Shown: positions 10,545 through 22,662, counted from the stretch's first letter. The stretch is DNA of 64,000 nt from Euborellia annulipes (GCA_023213315.1 JAKCPI010011779.1:1-64000), one strand, 5' to 3'. Notes: generated from the letters alone by a model not told the origin. Made by a program: numbers and translations.

Positions 10545-10960
10545 ATCAAAATTTTAAATATTTTTTTCTTCATAAGCTTTCAATGGCAAAATGAGAATAT
10601 ACATTTTAAAGAGCATCTAAAAAAATAATTGATTTATGAATTTTAATCAAAATCGTTAGAGCGAATTTTGAGAAAATCGAAAAAAAAAAAACTGAAAAAG
10701 TACATCAGTAAAGTACTAGTACTTTTTGGCTAATTTGGTTCGAAAAATTTCGTGTCACGTCTCAGATGGGGTACCTAAGTTAAAGATAAAATTTCAACCT
10801 CGTAGCTCTTATCGTTCTTGAGATATTTTGACGATGTTGCGAAAACCACTTTTTTGGATTCAGGGGACCTCAAAACGTGTATATCCATCAAAATCTCGAC
10901 ATCGAATTTTTGACACTCTCTCTCTATATATTAACATATCTAGGTAAGAGAAAGTAAAAA
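10545..10960 (-). repeat. Repeat A, minus orientation
   Basis: Ordered minus-strand landmarks: ATGAGAATATACATTTTAAA, AAAGTACATCAGTAAAGTAC, ATAAAATTTCAACCTC, CCACTTTTTTGGATTCAGGG, CATCGAATTTTTGACA, and the terminal hairpin ending AAGAGAAAGTAAAAA. Confidence 0.8.
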
Positions 10961-11614
10961 AAAAAAACATTTTATGAGGGTCGATTTTTTGTTGCTTGAA
11001 TAATGCCACATAATAAAAGGTCTAAACATAATTATCATCTGTATTTAATAAATTTTTAGTTTGGATTAACTTTTAGAAAAAAAAGAAAGTCAATAGAGGA
11101 ACGGAAATCAATTAATACCACTTGGGAGCGATCGCGTCCCCTTCGAAATGTCATTTAGCAAACTAGCACGTTCAAGATATCAGATATCTTTCTTTAAGAT
11201 CTGGCTATGCTATACTTAAGATCGTTTTTTTTTTTGACAAGGTTAGTATGGTAGACTTTCTGAGGTTTTAAAGGATAGGCAATCAGAGGAATTCTTTGAC
11301 TTCCGTCTTTCTTTGTATTTTTGGCGCTCTAGTCAAGAAAATCACAACTCAAAGAAAAAAAAGGCCATTTTATAGGGTGACATTGCGGGCAAATTTATTA
11401 TCCCATTCACAGTCCTTTTTATTCAATTGTAATCATCCAGCTTATACTCTGAATTCTTATCATATATATAGTCTTTTTTTGGATAATATTTTAAAGAGAA
11501 ATTTTTGTATTTTATTCCAAAACTGAATATCAATATTTAAAAGAAAAAAATTAATTAATATGATTAGTCAAAAAATATTCTCTAAAAATTTTTATAATCA
11601 AAAACAAATTATAG
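10961..11614. other. No gene seen
   Basis: AT-rich unique-looking sequence between Repeat A copies. A 76-codon open frame at 11296-11526 has no recognisable motif. Confidence 0.5.
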
Positions 11615-11960
11615 TGATATGAAAAATAAAAATCCGGTGGTGACTGACCGAACAGCACACAGATAATGGTAAGAGAAAGTTGTGTTCTGTGCTTGTCACA
11701 CCAGATTTTTTGTGTCGAGATATATTTAGTTTCATTCGATATATTAGAATTATTAGTGAAATTTATAAACGTGGAAAAATATTTATATTTTGTTACCACG
11801 GCAACCATTTCTCCTATTTATGAAGTACAATAGTAAAGTGTGCTTTAAAAGATTTCAAGATCAAAATGAGAATACACATTTTAAAGAGCATCTAAAATTT
11901 AATCAAAATCGTTTGAGCGAATTTTGAGAAAATCGAAAAAAAAAAAAAACTGAAAAAGTA
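11615..11960 (-). repeat. Repeat A, minus, right half (interrupted)
   Basis: Right hairpin region (ATCCGGTGGTGACTG ... TTGTGTTCTGTGC...CACACCAGATTTTT) and body down to CTGAAAAAGTA, where a mariner interrupts it. The remainder continues at 12857. Confidence 0.8.
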
Positions 11961-12856
11961 CAGGGTGTCTCAAAAGAAAGTTCACATTTGTTTTGGTTAT
12001 TGAGTGAACTCAACTATTTTGAGGGGCGCGGGAGGGGTGTCAATCGGTAGCCTGGCTCTCGGGAATTTAGTAGCATGGAGCGTTGTGCGTACGCGAGTTT
12101 TATAAAAACGGTAATTCGGCTACTGCACGCGTAGAAAATTCTGCAGCATTCGACATATTCGTCACTTGAATGATGCGCCATCCACTCGACTTATTGCAAG
12201 ATGGGTCGAGAAGTTTGAAGAGACCGGTTCAACACTGGAAAAACCAAAATCCGGGCGTCCAAGATCTTCGAGAACGGTCAAAAACGTAGAAAGTGTCGCC
12301 CAGTCTATTCGGGAAGATCCGAACATTTCAATTCGGAAGCGTGCTGTGCTGTGGCCCTAAACGTGCACAGATCGTCATTATGCCGCATTTTGCATAAAGA
12401 TTTAAAACTGCACCCGTACAAAATTCAATTGGTGCAAGAATTAAAGCCTCAGGATGCTGGTCAGAGGCTTGACTTCGTAAACCAGATGATCGAGGAGAGG
12501 TGACATAAATTGGCCTCCACGCAGTCCCGATTTGACACCTATGGACTTTTTCCTGTGGGGTTATCTCAAATCCAAAGTTTACGCCAACAAACCGACTTCC
12601 CTGGCACAATTAAAAGAAAATATCCGTCACGAAATCGCTGCCATCCCGGAAAATACCTGCCGAGCCGTCATAGGCAATTTTAGTGTTCGATTAAACGAAT
12701 GCCGTGAACGCAACGGTTTACATTTGGACGATGTCATTTTTAAAAAATAAATTCCCAAACAGTGTATTTTAATATGTAATAAACATTTTTTCAATAAACT
12801 CCTTACTTTTTAAAAAATTATAGTTTTAAATATGACATTTCTTTTGAGACACCCTG
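11961..12856 (+). mobile_element. Internally deleted mariner element
   Basis: 896 bp with inverted ends CAGGGTGTCTCAAAAGAAA / TTTCTTTTGAGACACCCTG, flanked by TA (11959-11960 and 12857-12858). It sits in the AAAAGTA/CATCAGTAAAG site of Repeat A, which becomes continuous when the element and one TA are removed. It holds a broken transposase (next entry). Confidence 0.93.
12075..12750 (+). pseudogene. Mariner-type transposase relic, catalytic core deleted
   Basis: The N-terminal helix-turn-helix part is legible: REFYKNGNSATARVENSAAF, then after a frameshift LIARWVEKFEETGSTLEK, GRPRSSRTVKN, LCRILHKDLKLHPYKIQLVQ and LDFVNQMIEE. The sequence then jumps to INWPPRSPDLTPMDFFLWG, YLKSKVYANKPTSLAQLKEN and ends HLDDVIFKK-stop. 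Mariner transposases carry a D,D34D-type catalytic triad. Here the segment holding the first two aspartates is missing and only the third (in SPDLTPMD) remains. At least two frameshifts or stops and the large in-element deletion mean it is inactive. The two main open frames are 12166-12360 and 12532-12750. Confidence 0.9.
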
Positions 12857-13145
12857 TACATCAGTAAAGTACTAGTACCCTTTGGCCGATTTTGGTTAAA
12901 AACTTATTTTGACGTCTTGGGTGAGTGCCTAACTTAAATATAAAATTTCAATTTCCTTGCTCAATCCCTTCATGCTTTAAATTTAACACACACAGACAGA
13001 CAACGAAAACCATTTTTTTGGATTCAGGGGACCTCAAAAAGTGTATATCCATGAAAATTTCGACATCGAATCTTTGACATGAAACCAATACTTTCTCTCT
13101 ATATATAATAACGAATAATAATATAGGTAGGAGAAAGTAAAAATT
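12857..13145 (-). repeat. Repeat A, minus, left half (after mariner)
   Basis: Continues the interrupted copy: CATCAGTAAAGTACTAGTAC, ATAAAATTTCAATTTC, TTTTTTTGGATTCAGGGG, TCGACATCGAATCTTTGACA and the terminal GTAGGAGAAAGTAAAAA. Confidence 0.85.
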
Positions 13146-13164
13146 GAAAAGATTGGAATAATTA

Positions 13165-13215
13165 GACAGAATATGAAAAACGAATGAAAATTCATATTTT
13201 TTTTTACAGTGTGCC
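13165..13215. repeat. End fragment of CACTGT-type MITE
   Basis: ATGAAAATTCATATTTTTTT followed by TACAGTGT matches the right end of the element at 21552-22112. It appears to be a solitary terminus. Confidence 0.5.
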
Positions 13216-13599
13216 AATCATTTGAAATAAATATGGATGGTGTCTAAATGGCCTTAGATGCCGAAAGAGACATTAAATAAATAAAAAAGTTCAAGGCCCT
13301 GGTAGAACCCAACAATAGCCTAAACACTTCGGTAGAGTACTCGATTCGTTTACTAGTTAAAACTAGAAAAATTGATGAAGACAAGATTTGGCATGAGTGT
13401 TGAACAGAAATAACATTTTAGAAATCAAAAACTAAACTCCACCACCTCAAAAGGTCATGTATAAATAAATTTTAAAATCACCTTTTAATTATTTATGCCA
13501 TTCGTGAGGTATAATTTGAATTTCATTAAGACAGGAAAAAAAAAACAAAAGTGGATCCTCAACCACATCCCCAGAGAGCCAAGCGAAATGAGTTTCATC

Positions 13600-14354
13600 C
13601 TCCACTGCTTGTTTAAGAATACAGTCTCTCCTGACCTCTGATTTCCTTCTTCTTTATTAATTAAAAGAGAGATAGAGAAAAAATCTGGTGTGACTGGTCG
13701 CACAGCACACATCTTTCTCTTATCTTCGGTAATTTAAAGATTTTTGTGTTGCATTATATTCCAAGATGTAAAATTTAAATGTATAACAAAGGAAAATATC
13801 TATCTTTCTTATGAAGTAGAAGAGTAAAGTGTGATTGAAACAATTTTTAGAGCAAAATGAGAATATACATTTTAAAGAGCATCTAAAAAATAATTTTAAT
13901 CAAAATCATTAAAACGGATTTTGAGAAAAAAAAAATCTGAAAAAGTATACTAGTAAAGTACTAGTAGTTTCTGGCCAATTTTGTTAAGAAGCCTCGTACT
14001 TTACTAGTATACTTTTCATTTTTTTTTTCTCAAAATCCGCTTTAATGATTTTGATTAAAATTATTTTTTAGATGCTCTTTAAAATGTATATTCTCATTTT
14101 GCTCTAAAAATTGTTTCAATCACACTTTACTCTTCTACTTCATAAGAAAGATAGATATTTTCCTTTGTTATACATTTAAATTTTACATCTTGGAATATAA
14201 TGCAACACAAAAATCTTTAAATTACCGAAGATAAGAGAAAGATGTGTGCTGTGCGAACAGTCACACCAGATTTTTTCTCTATCTCTCTTTTAATTAATAA
14301 AGAAGAAGGAAATCAGAGGTCAGGAGAGACTGTATTCTTAAACAAGCAGTGGAG
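13600..14354. repeat. Large palindrome made of inverted Repeat A parts
   Basis: Arms of about 360-375 bp face each other around 13980. The outer limits match exactly (CTCCACTGCTTGTTTAAGAA at 13600 against TTCTTAAACAAGCAGTGGAG ending 14354). Each arm holds a Repeat A right half, reading from the ATCTGGTGTGAC hairpin to the AAAGTACTAGTA motif. Sequence outside Repeat A (ACCTCTGATTTCCTTCTTC) is included in both arms, so the duplication copied flanking DNA too. Confidence 0.85.
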
Positions 14355-14359
14355 TATCT

Positions 14360-14572
14360 AAATTAAATATAAAATTTCATCCTAGTAGCACTTTTAGTAT
14401 TGAGATATTTTGTTTACTAATCAGACTATTTTGCGGAATCCACTTTTTTGGATTTAAAGGACCTCAAAACGTGTATTTCCATCAAAATTTCGACATCGAA
14501 TTTTTGACATGAATCCAATACTTTCTCTATCTATATATCAACATATATAGAGGTAAGAGAAAGTAAAAAAAT
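14360..14572 (-). repeat. Repeat A, minus, left part
   Basis: AATATAAAATTTCATCCTAG, TTTTTTGGATTTAAAGGACC, TCGACATCGAATTTTTGACA and GTAAGAGAAAGTAAAAA, following directly on the palindrome. Confidence 0.8.
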
Positions 14573-14675
14573 CTTTTTTTTTTTTGTCTTTATCTCAGTC
14601 GATATCTTGAGGTGTTTATTTTAACCTCTTTGGTTATTCTATTAGAATTATTTCATTAATATTGTTCGTCTAATC

Positions 14676-15778
14676 CAGAGTTTCTCAATCTTTTTATGGT
14701 CCGCGGACCAGTAAAATTTGTAAAAAAAATTCGCGGACCAGTGATATTTTTTTAACAACAAAATTTTACTAGGTATTAAAGAACTACAACATAAGTTAAT
14801 TGTAACATATTTATTATCATTTACTTACAATAATATTTAAATGTAAAGATTATATATACATTAGGGTGGGCCGAAAAAATTTGTTTTCAGCGGCTACCCC
14901 CTGAATTTGAAGTATTACATGCAAAAACATATTCTATTACCAGAAAACTTCTTTCAAACAATACTAGAGGGCGCGCGAGGTGCTCAAAAACCACCATTTT
15001 TAGCCTTTTTTAAATTATCGATTATTAGCCATAGTTATTTCATTCAAACTTTATCGCCCTTTGAATATTTTTGGCCCAGAACAATACTAAATAAGTTAGT
15101 TATACTGCCGAAGTCATATCACTAAAGTTTACATAATAAATAATTACTAAAAGTTTACATTTTTGCCATTTTTCAGTATTTTACACAATTTATCGATAAA
15201 ACAAATCCCTAAAAATTGTATTTTTATTATGTTTTAAGCTTTTTTTCATTTAATTAATACTCTTTTAATTGAAATGTATATCATTAATGTCGAATTTTCA
15301 TGTTTCAATTAACCGTTTTTATCGAGAAATTGTGTAAAATACTGAAAAATGACAAAAATGTCAACTTTTAGTAATTATTTATTATGTAAACTTTAGTGAT
15401 ATGACTTCGGCAGTATAACTAACTTATTTAGTATTGTTCTGGGCCAAAAATATCCAAAAGGCGATAAAGTTTGAATGAAATAACTATGGCTAATAATCGA
15501 TAATTTAAAAAAAGGCTAAAAATGGTGGTTTTTGAGCACCTCGCGCGCCCTCTAGATATTGTTTGAAAGAAGTTTTCTGGTAATAGAATATAATATGTTT
15601 TTGCATGTAATACTTCAAATTCAGGGGGTAGCCGCTGAAAACTAATTTTTTTGGCCCACCCTAATATACATATAATAATTAAGTATATAAACCTTTAACT
15701 AAAATCATACTTTATTAAATAAATAAAATTGTCCGCGGACCACTGGTGGTCCGCCGGACCAGCGGTTGAGAATAGCTG
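14676..15778. mobile_element. Non-autonomous hAT element with 8-bp duplication
   Basis: Flanked by a perfect 8-bp duplication GTCTAATC (14668-14675 and 15779-15786). Ends are CAGAGTTTCTCAATC and GCGGTTGAGAATAGCTG, with subterminal GGTCCGCGGACCAG / GTCCGCGGACCACTGG. These are typical of hAT elements. The interior is AT-rich and is interrupted by the 798-bp foldback below. No transposase. Confidence 0.92.
14864..15661. mobile_element. 798-bp foldback MITE nested in the hAT
   Basis: Starts GGGTGGGCC and ends GGCCCACCC, each next to a TA. The arms are nearly perfect inverted repeats of about 330 bp (for example GAGGGCGCGCGAGGTGCTCA against TGAGCACCTCGCGCGCCCTC). They flank a short AT-rich centre with its own TTATCGATAAA/TTTTATCGAGAAA arms near 15195 and 15320. 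No coding capacity: the 72-codon frame in the left arm is part of the repeat. Confidence 0.93.
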
Positions 15779-15786
15779 GTCTAATC

Positions 15787-16474
15787 GATAAAATCCGTGT
15801 CTACAAAAATTAGAAAATTCACCCCAGTAACATCCCAATAATGAGAAATAAATAAAGATACAATTTTAAATTGAAAAGCTTCTTCTTAGCTTAAGAAAAA
15901 GAACGAAAAGAACGACAAGAGATTTTTATAAATGTTTATATAATATAAACATAAAGTGACATAAATCAACGTTTTTTTCTAAATATTTCACTCCCTCGTT
16001 ATGATCTAAAGAAGTTGTTTTTATTGTTTATTTAGAAAATCTTTTTTCTCATGGGAATTTCGAGGTGTCTTGTTTGTTTATTTTCATACACCATATTATA
16101 CAATCCGGTGTTTCTAAAAGCCACAGAACATTTTTTAATTATAAGAATTTTTTTTTTTTCGCAGCACAGACATTGAATAAACATTTATATACATGGGTTT
16201 ATATAAGATTACGCTTTTATAGATTATAACAAAGTAAATAATTTAAATAGTAAACAAATATATATAAAAAAAATAATACACATTATCTTTTTTAATTATT
16301 TATAAGTAATGATTTGTTTTTTATTTATTATGCACCAAACCCTAGGCTCCAAAAATTTGTTTTGCTGGAAAATAGACAACCTAAATGACCAATTTTCTAA
16401 CCAGAATCACTGTTGTAATTAACGGCACCCAAGAGTGCCCTCATGAAATATGTGTGTGTACGATAAGTATAATA

Positions 16475-16533
<59 letters not shown>

Positions 16534-19025
16534 CTGAGTGTCCGTCCGTCTGTCATGCTTTGTTTGAACAACTTCCCGTTGGAATTTTGAAACAATATTT
16601 TGCACTCATATAGAGGACGTTATGAAGAGTCTAGTAAAATTACTCGGGTCCAAAAATTCTCAAAAGGGGAGGCGCAAAAATTCCAGAAAATGAATTGCCC
16701 ATTGGAAAGCATTGAGTTTTGTCTTGTCTTATCAAAAATTCATTAATTAAAGTTAATTAATTAAAATCATTAAATATTTAAATCTACCAAATGAAAAATA
16801 ATAAAAATTGTTATATAATTAAATATTTATTTTTACTTTTTTTTATTATATATATAACGGAGTGTCCGTCTGTCTGTCTTTATCCAATCCGAGTCTCATT
16901 CACGATCTCTCAAAGGAAAAAAAGTCAACAATAAGATTTCCTTTAAGATAAGAGAGTGTTATTTTTTAATAAGCCAGATATGTATTTTTATTATAAATTG
17001 TCTGAAATGAGTTGACTGAAAAATTGTGGCACTTGATTAAGAAAAGGCGAAGGTCCGCCGCAGGCGGATCCGAGCCAGCTGTAAGAGGATTCAGGCCGGG
17101 CTGAGCGGTTAATAATTAATATATTATGATTATTTTGGTTAATCGACGGCATTGAGGAGAAAAATTTTTTTCGCCTGAGTCACTCATCGAAGTCCAATTC
17201 ATTATTAAATAACTAAATTTTAGTTAGTTATTTGGGAGAAAAAATGAAATTATTTAACCCCAAATAAAAAAAACATTAAAGAAACTAATCCATAAATCGT
17301 CAAAGAAAATTATTGCTTAGATTTGGCTTTATGAACGCGCCGGCTCTAGCCAATCAGAAAGCTTGTTTTGAGCTGTTCCTTTTGTTATTGGTCTTGTTTG
17401 TTTGTTATTTTTGATTTTTATTTCCTAAAATATTTAATTAGCCTAATATATATATTTAAAAATTTATTATTATAATTTTTTTAATCAACAATAAAAAAAT
17501 TGTATTATGAAAATATCTAATAAAAACTTAATTTAAACATATTTAGATGCAACTCGTATTATTTGTTCTTAATTTTATTGGGAAACTTTATTAAAAGCTG
17601 TAACTAAAAATAAGAATTTTTTTATTAAAATAGATCAAAACCGGAAAACGCCATTTTTATGAAAAAACATGTGCCTGCTTCGCTTATGAATACAGTTCAA
17701 AATCAATTTTATATAATTTCCTTTATACTAAAAATCTTTTGTTCGGATTATTTTAAATAAATAAATCTCATTTTCGGAATTCAAATTGAAAACCAATGTT
17801 TACTTTGTTTTAATCGACAGTGATATATTATTATAATTATACTGTTAAAATATTTATAATACTATATTAAATATATCTTTTATTATTTGAAATTAACAAT
17901 AGCAAAATTTTTAAATAAATTTTCAAAAAAAAAAAAAAATAATAATAATATAATAATAAACTTGCATTAAGATCTGTCCATTTTGATATGATATAATAAT
18001 TTTTCGTTAACACCCGTTAAGAACCGCTGATATAATAAAAAAAAAAAGGGACCAGAGAAAATTTAATGCAAAAACATTGCATATTTGGTTATAATCTTCC
18101 GGGGCATTGATAGGACTAATAGGATAATGATAAACAAAAAAAAAACGAAAGGGTTTCAATGTCCATTTTAATATTGACCAAAAGCAAAATGAAACGGCTT
18201 CTCTATTTCCTATCATCAGCTTTTAAAAAGATGATAAATGTAAATACGAAACAAGAGAATTGCCTTGATATCATCTTTATTATTTTTAATAGCTACCGTT
18301 AAATGTTACAAACCTCTCGGGTCAGTCGTTAAAAATTCTCGTTAATGTTAAAACAATAGAGAAAAAGAAAGTGAATTAAAGAAAAAAAATTCAATAATTT
18401 ATTAAAGCAGATAAATTGCTTTTATTATTGATCAGATATTCGTGTGAAGATTTAAAAAAGAAAATGCCGTAGAAAATATGTAAATTAAAAAAAAAAACGG
18501 ATTTAAATAGTTTAATCAAGTTGAGAAATAAATTATATTTTTTTTTATCTGGGAAAATCACAGAAGCAATATACATGAAGTTTTATGAAAAAGTTTTTGA
18601 TTAAAATAAGAAGCCAGTAGAAATGATTGAATAAAAAAAAAAATAATTATCACTAGAATGTTAAATTAATAAAAGCACGGAATTAAAAACGATAAAAAAA
18701 AAACAATGCAGGTGAGAAGAATGACACGAGACTTGCCTATAAGAGTAAACAACGCAATGCAAATTAAATCTAAAATTGAAATATATATAGATTTTATTGT
18801 ATTCAAAGCTTGAAGTAGGTATCTCGTCTTCTATATCTCTTCACGTCCCAAGTAACAAAATATTTATAAATTATAATCTAAAGAATTCACCGATGACACT
18901 AGTTGAAACATTCTTAAATTTAATTAAATTCTCATCTAGGGATGGAAAAGGCGCTCGAAAAATCGATTTGATATTTATCGATTCTCGGAATGAATTAATC
19001 ATTTCTGAAAGTCGACTTTTCGACT
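15787..19025. other. AT-rich interval without recognisable genes
   Basis: Long A/T-rich sequence. Two segments begin TATAACNGAGTGTCCGTC (16530 and 16853), like the start of an interspersed repeat. A short GC-rich stretch occurs at 17045-17100 (GGTCCGCCGCAGGCGGATCC, palindromic). Open frames at 18007-18216 and 18391-18576 are low-complexity and unsupported. Confidence 0.6.
16479..16532. repeat. (TA)n microsatellite
   Basis: Uninterrupted alternating TA of about 26 units, directly before ACTGAGTGTCCGTCCGTC. Confidence 0.95.
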
Positions 19026-19064
19026 TTGAAGTATTTTTATAAAAGAATTATTGAGATGTTTTAT

Positions 19065-19170
19065 TCACAGTCACACATAGTCAGACAGACCATTTTGCAG
19101 GACCCACTTTTTTGGACTCAAAGTGGACTTCAAAACATGTATTTCCATCAAAATCTCTACATCGATTTTT
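19065..19170 (-). repeat. Repeat A fragment
   Basis: CCACTTTTTTGGACTCAAAG, CAAAACATGTATTTCCATCA and AATCTCTACATCGA mark a minus-oriented internal piece, ending at a poly-T run. Confidence 0.65.
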
Positions 19171-20274
19171 TTTTTTTTTTTTGGAATGGGTCCATAAGGT
19201 CCAAAGACCTATGATGACCAGTGGTCACAAGCAGCCAGGAAGAATACTATTTACAAAAAAAAAGAAGCATAAAAGGGGAACTCAACTGCGGGAACTGAGA
19301 AGATGCCTGTTGAGATTAGACTTGAAAGTCTGAAAATTGTTGGTTTTTTCTAAGAATTCTTAAAATTTCAGAATAAATAAATAAAAAATCAATAAATCCA
19401 CTGATTTCAAATAAAATCATGATTAACAGACTTCCTTTGAATGTTGGAATAAAAATTGTCCATCCAGATTAAAGCCCGGTGAAATCTTGAGTTCCTGTTT
19501 GAGGGATGTTTTCCAATAAGCATGCTAAGTGCTATTCAACTTTATGACGTCAAATATAGCGAGAGCGCAATTTCAATTCATTTATATTCATACAATTTGC
19601 GGGATATTAAAATGATCAACTGTAAATGAAAAATTGTTTTGATAGTAATAATCATCCAACTTCCGATCGCGAGTGTAAAATTGATTGCAAGATTTGAAAT
19701 TAATCAGGAGATGAAAAAAAAAAAAAAATTTTTATATAAAAATTCCACTTGATCTCGTGGTTTTAATGGAGAGGTTCGGTTTAAAAGACTCTCTGATAAA
19801 TAATGAGAATTCATCCATTAACTTTTTTGAAAAAATATTTGCTCTTTTGTTTATCTCTTCAATGGCAAAATATTTGAATTTTTCACTTAATACGCTGTTA
19901 TTTTTTAATTAATTAAAAAACCTTTCGAATGAACAATTTCATAAAAAAAAGTGATATTGGTTTCTCTTTTGTCTTATTTTCAAAATAAAAAATTTAATAT
20001 TAAATAAGGTGTTAACTTGTAAAGGGAGGGGGAAATTGAGCTCACACTCTATATATCTTTTAAAATAAGGATATTTTTATTCATTAAACTTTTTCACTGT
20101 GAATGGCAATTTATTAAATGACAGGCAAGTGGAAATAAATAAATAAAAGAACAAAACAAGAGAGCTAATAGATTCAATTAATTCAAAGAGGCTTAAAAAT
20201 TAATATAAAAGTGAGAAATAGATAAAACTAAAAGAATTATAAAAAATACACATTTTTTTTTACAATTTTAGTAT
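19171..20274. other. No gene seen
   Basis: AT-rich, with poly-A/T tracts and no recognisable domain or repeat boundary. Confidence 0.5.
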
Positions 20275-20275
20275 A

Positions 20276-20854
20276 CTCTGTAAAAAAAATATGAATTTTC
20301 TAACATGTTTCATATACTTCGGTAATTTAATATTAATATACACAGCATATGAAATAAAATTAATATAAAAGTTTATGAACAAATTACCAACTTTTAAACT
20401 TATCTTTTTCTTTGTGTGCCGCCAAATTTTGAAATCGTTAAAAGTGTACGGCGACAAGTTGAGAATCACTGGTCTAAACGTTCTCAAATAACTCGTCTAC
20501 CTCAAGGAATTTTTATTAATATTATTTTATAATTATTTTAAGGAAACTTGAAATTATTCTTTTAAAATTTATTTCACAAATCTAAATTTATTAAATTCTG
20601 GTTTGAAATTCGCGCTCTAAACTATTTAAATATTTATGAAGTATATTAAAATCATACTAATTAAATAATTTTTATAAAGTAATTCAACTAAATAGCTATA
20701 AAAATTAAAATTAACAATTTTTACAAAAATAATTAATTTTAAAAATACAAGAAATTTGTTAGGTTGGCAACAAATTGAACTTTCTCATATATATTCATAA
20801 ACAGTTTATGAAACAGAGTTCCTATACTTGTATAGGAAGAAATTTTTAACAGTG
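20276..20854 (-). mobile_element. TA-flanked MITE, copy 1 (CACTGT ends)
   Basis: Runs from TACTCTGTAAAAAAAA to TTTTTAACAGTGTA, TA at both sides. It is the reverse complement of the copy at 21552-22112 over nearly its full length, sharing AGTTGAGAATCACTGGTC and GTGTGCCGCCAAATTTTGAA. Confidence 0.8.
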
Positions 20855-21551
20855 TAGTCAAGCATTTGTAGGATCTAGGAGGTCATTCCCGAATTTTTGT
20901 CATTATTGTATTAGGCCTAAGGGGAGGAGCTTCATAGCCTCATACCTCAAAATTCGCTTTGCAAACGTTCGTTCGATCTAATAAAAGTAATTAAAGAAAT
21001 TTTTCAAACAGAAGTAGTAAAAAAGATGTTATCGATTGTAATAAAGCGTTATCCATTTTTTAATTTGATAAAACTAGAATTAATGGAAAAAGAAACTTGA
21101 AGATTTTTTTTTTTAATAATATTAAAATACAATGTTCTTAAGCGAGTTCGTCAATGGTTGTCTTTTTTTTCTCAATTTTACGACGAGCTCCTATCAAAGA
21201 AACATACTCAATGAAGTAGACACAATACAACTTAAAAAGATCGTTTAAAAAATAACTTCAAGTTTTTCTTTTCATTTATTCGAATTTTAGTAAATTGACT
21301 TTGACTAATACTTTTATATAGATATTTATGAATTCATAAAAAAAAGTCAGTTTGAAAGTTTCAAGTCAGTGGCGGCTTTAGTTAGAGGTTAGCAAAGCTC
21401 TCTCGTAACAAACCGAGTAGAAAAATATTTAAAATTTTGGTTAATTCATACTAAAATTAATAAGTGGCTAAATAAAATTTCATATTTAGATTTATTCAAA
21501 GCTACAATACATTCGTATATTGGAACGAAGTTCTTTTAATCTGCTTACGTA
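20855..21551. other. Spacer between opposed MITEs
   Basis: About 700 bp, AT-rich, with no recognisable gene. Confidence 0.6.
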
Positions 21552-22112
21552 CACTGTTAAAAATTTTCAAGGAAACTTCCTATACAAGTATAGTTTCATA
21601 AACTGTTTATTAATATATATGAGAAAATTCAATTTGTAGCCAACCAAACAAATTTCTTGTATATTTTAAAATTAATTATTTTGGTAAAAATTGTTAATTT
21701 TAATTTGAATTTTTATAGCTATTTAGTTGAATTACTTTATAAAAATTATTTAATTAGTATGACTCCATGAATATTTAAATAGTTTAGAGCGCGAATTTCA
21801 AACCAGAATTTAATAAATTTAGATTTGTGAAATAAATTTTAAAAGAATAATTTCAAGTTTCCTTAAAATAAATAAAAATTCCTTGATGTAGTGGAGTTAT
21901 TTGAGAAGGTTTAGACCAGTGATTCTCAACTTGTCGAAGTACACTTTTAACGATTTCAAAATTTGGCGGCACACAAAGAAAAAGATAAGTTTAAAAGTTG
22001 GTAATTTGTTCATAAACTTTTATATTAATTTTATTTCATATCCTGGGTATATTAAAATTAAGGTACCGATGTATATGAAAAATGATTGAAAATTCATATT
22101 TTTTTTACAGTG
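21552..22112 (+). mobile_element. TA-flanked MITE, copy 2 (CACTGT ends)
   Basis: Begins TACACTGTTAAAAATTTT and ends TTTTTTTACAGTGTA with TA on both sides. It contains GACCAGTGATTCTCAACTTG and TTTGGCGGCACACAAAG. Opposite orientation to copy 1, so together they form an 1.84-kb foldback with a 0.7-kb loop. Confidence 0.8.
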
Positions 22113-22424
22113 TAGGGTGAATTGGCAGAAAACGTCACGTAACAAAAAGCAGCAGTAACAAAAATGCGTTAGAGTGCCCGAGCGCCGGCGGAGGAAGCCG
22201 AGGCTAGCCGAAGCCTTGGCGCACTAGCTCTAGACAATTCTCTTTCTATATTATTTAAAAAAGAAAATAATTATTTATTTTTTAAAAACTAATATTCATA
22301 TTAAATTATATTCGGAGTTGAAGAAAAGGCGTTCCTGGCGGGGGTCCCACGACCCCAAACGTTTGCTTTTTTTTAACGTTATCAAATTTATCAGAGAAAT
22401 TTTTGTAATTTGAAAAACCTAATT
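22113..22424. other. Short GC-rich patch, no gene seen
   Basis: 22165-22230 is GC-rich with GCCGAGGCTAGCCGAAGCC; otherwise AT-rich. Confidence 0.4.
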
Positions 22425-22622
22425 GAAAAATCTGGTGTGACTGGCACAGCACACAACTTTCTCTTACTTTCGGTGATTGTGCTTGTAATACCAGAATTTT
22501 TAATTGGACATACTTCCGATAGTACATTAAAATTCAAGATGGAAAATTTATAAACATAGAAAAATATTTATTTATATTTTGTTACCATCCCAACTTTCCT
22601 ATCAAGTACAAGAGTATGGAAA
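22425..22622 (-). repeat. Repeat A right part
   Basis: AAAATCTGGTGTGACTGGCA, CACAACTTTCTCTTACTTTC, TTTGTTACCATCCCAACTTT and AAGTACAAGAGTA, minus orientation, truncated. Confidence 0.75.
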
Positions 22623-22662
22623 TGCCGGGTCAAAAAGGACTCATTGGTATCATTCGATAAAT

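Noticed and set aside
16479..16532. Replication origin or regulatory element in the TA run
   Set aside because: Plain dinucleotide microsatellite; no other origin or promoter feature accompanies it.
18007..18216. Possible C-terminal hydrophobic exon of the Beat gene
   Set aside because: Hydrophobicity comes from T-rich low-complexity DNA; there is no splice acceptor in the required phase and no family motif.
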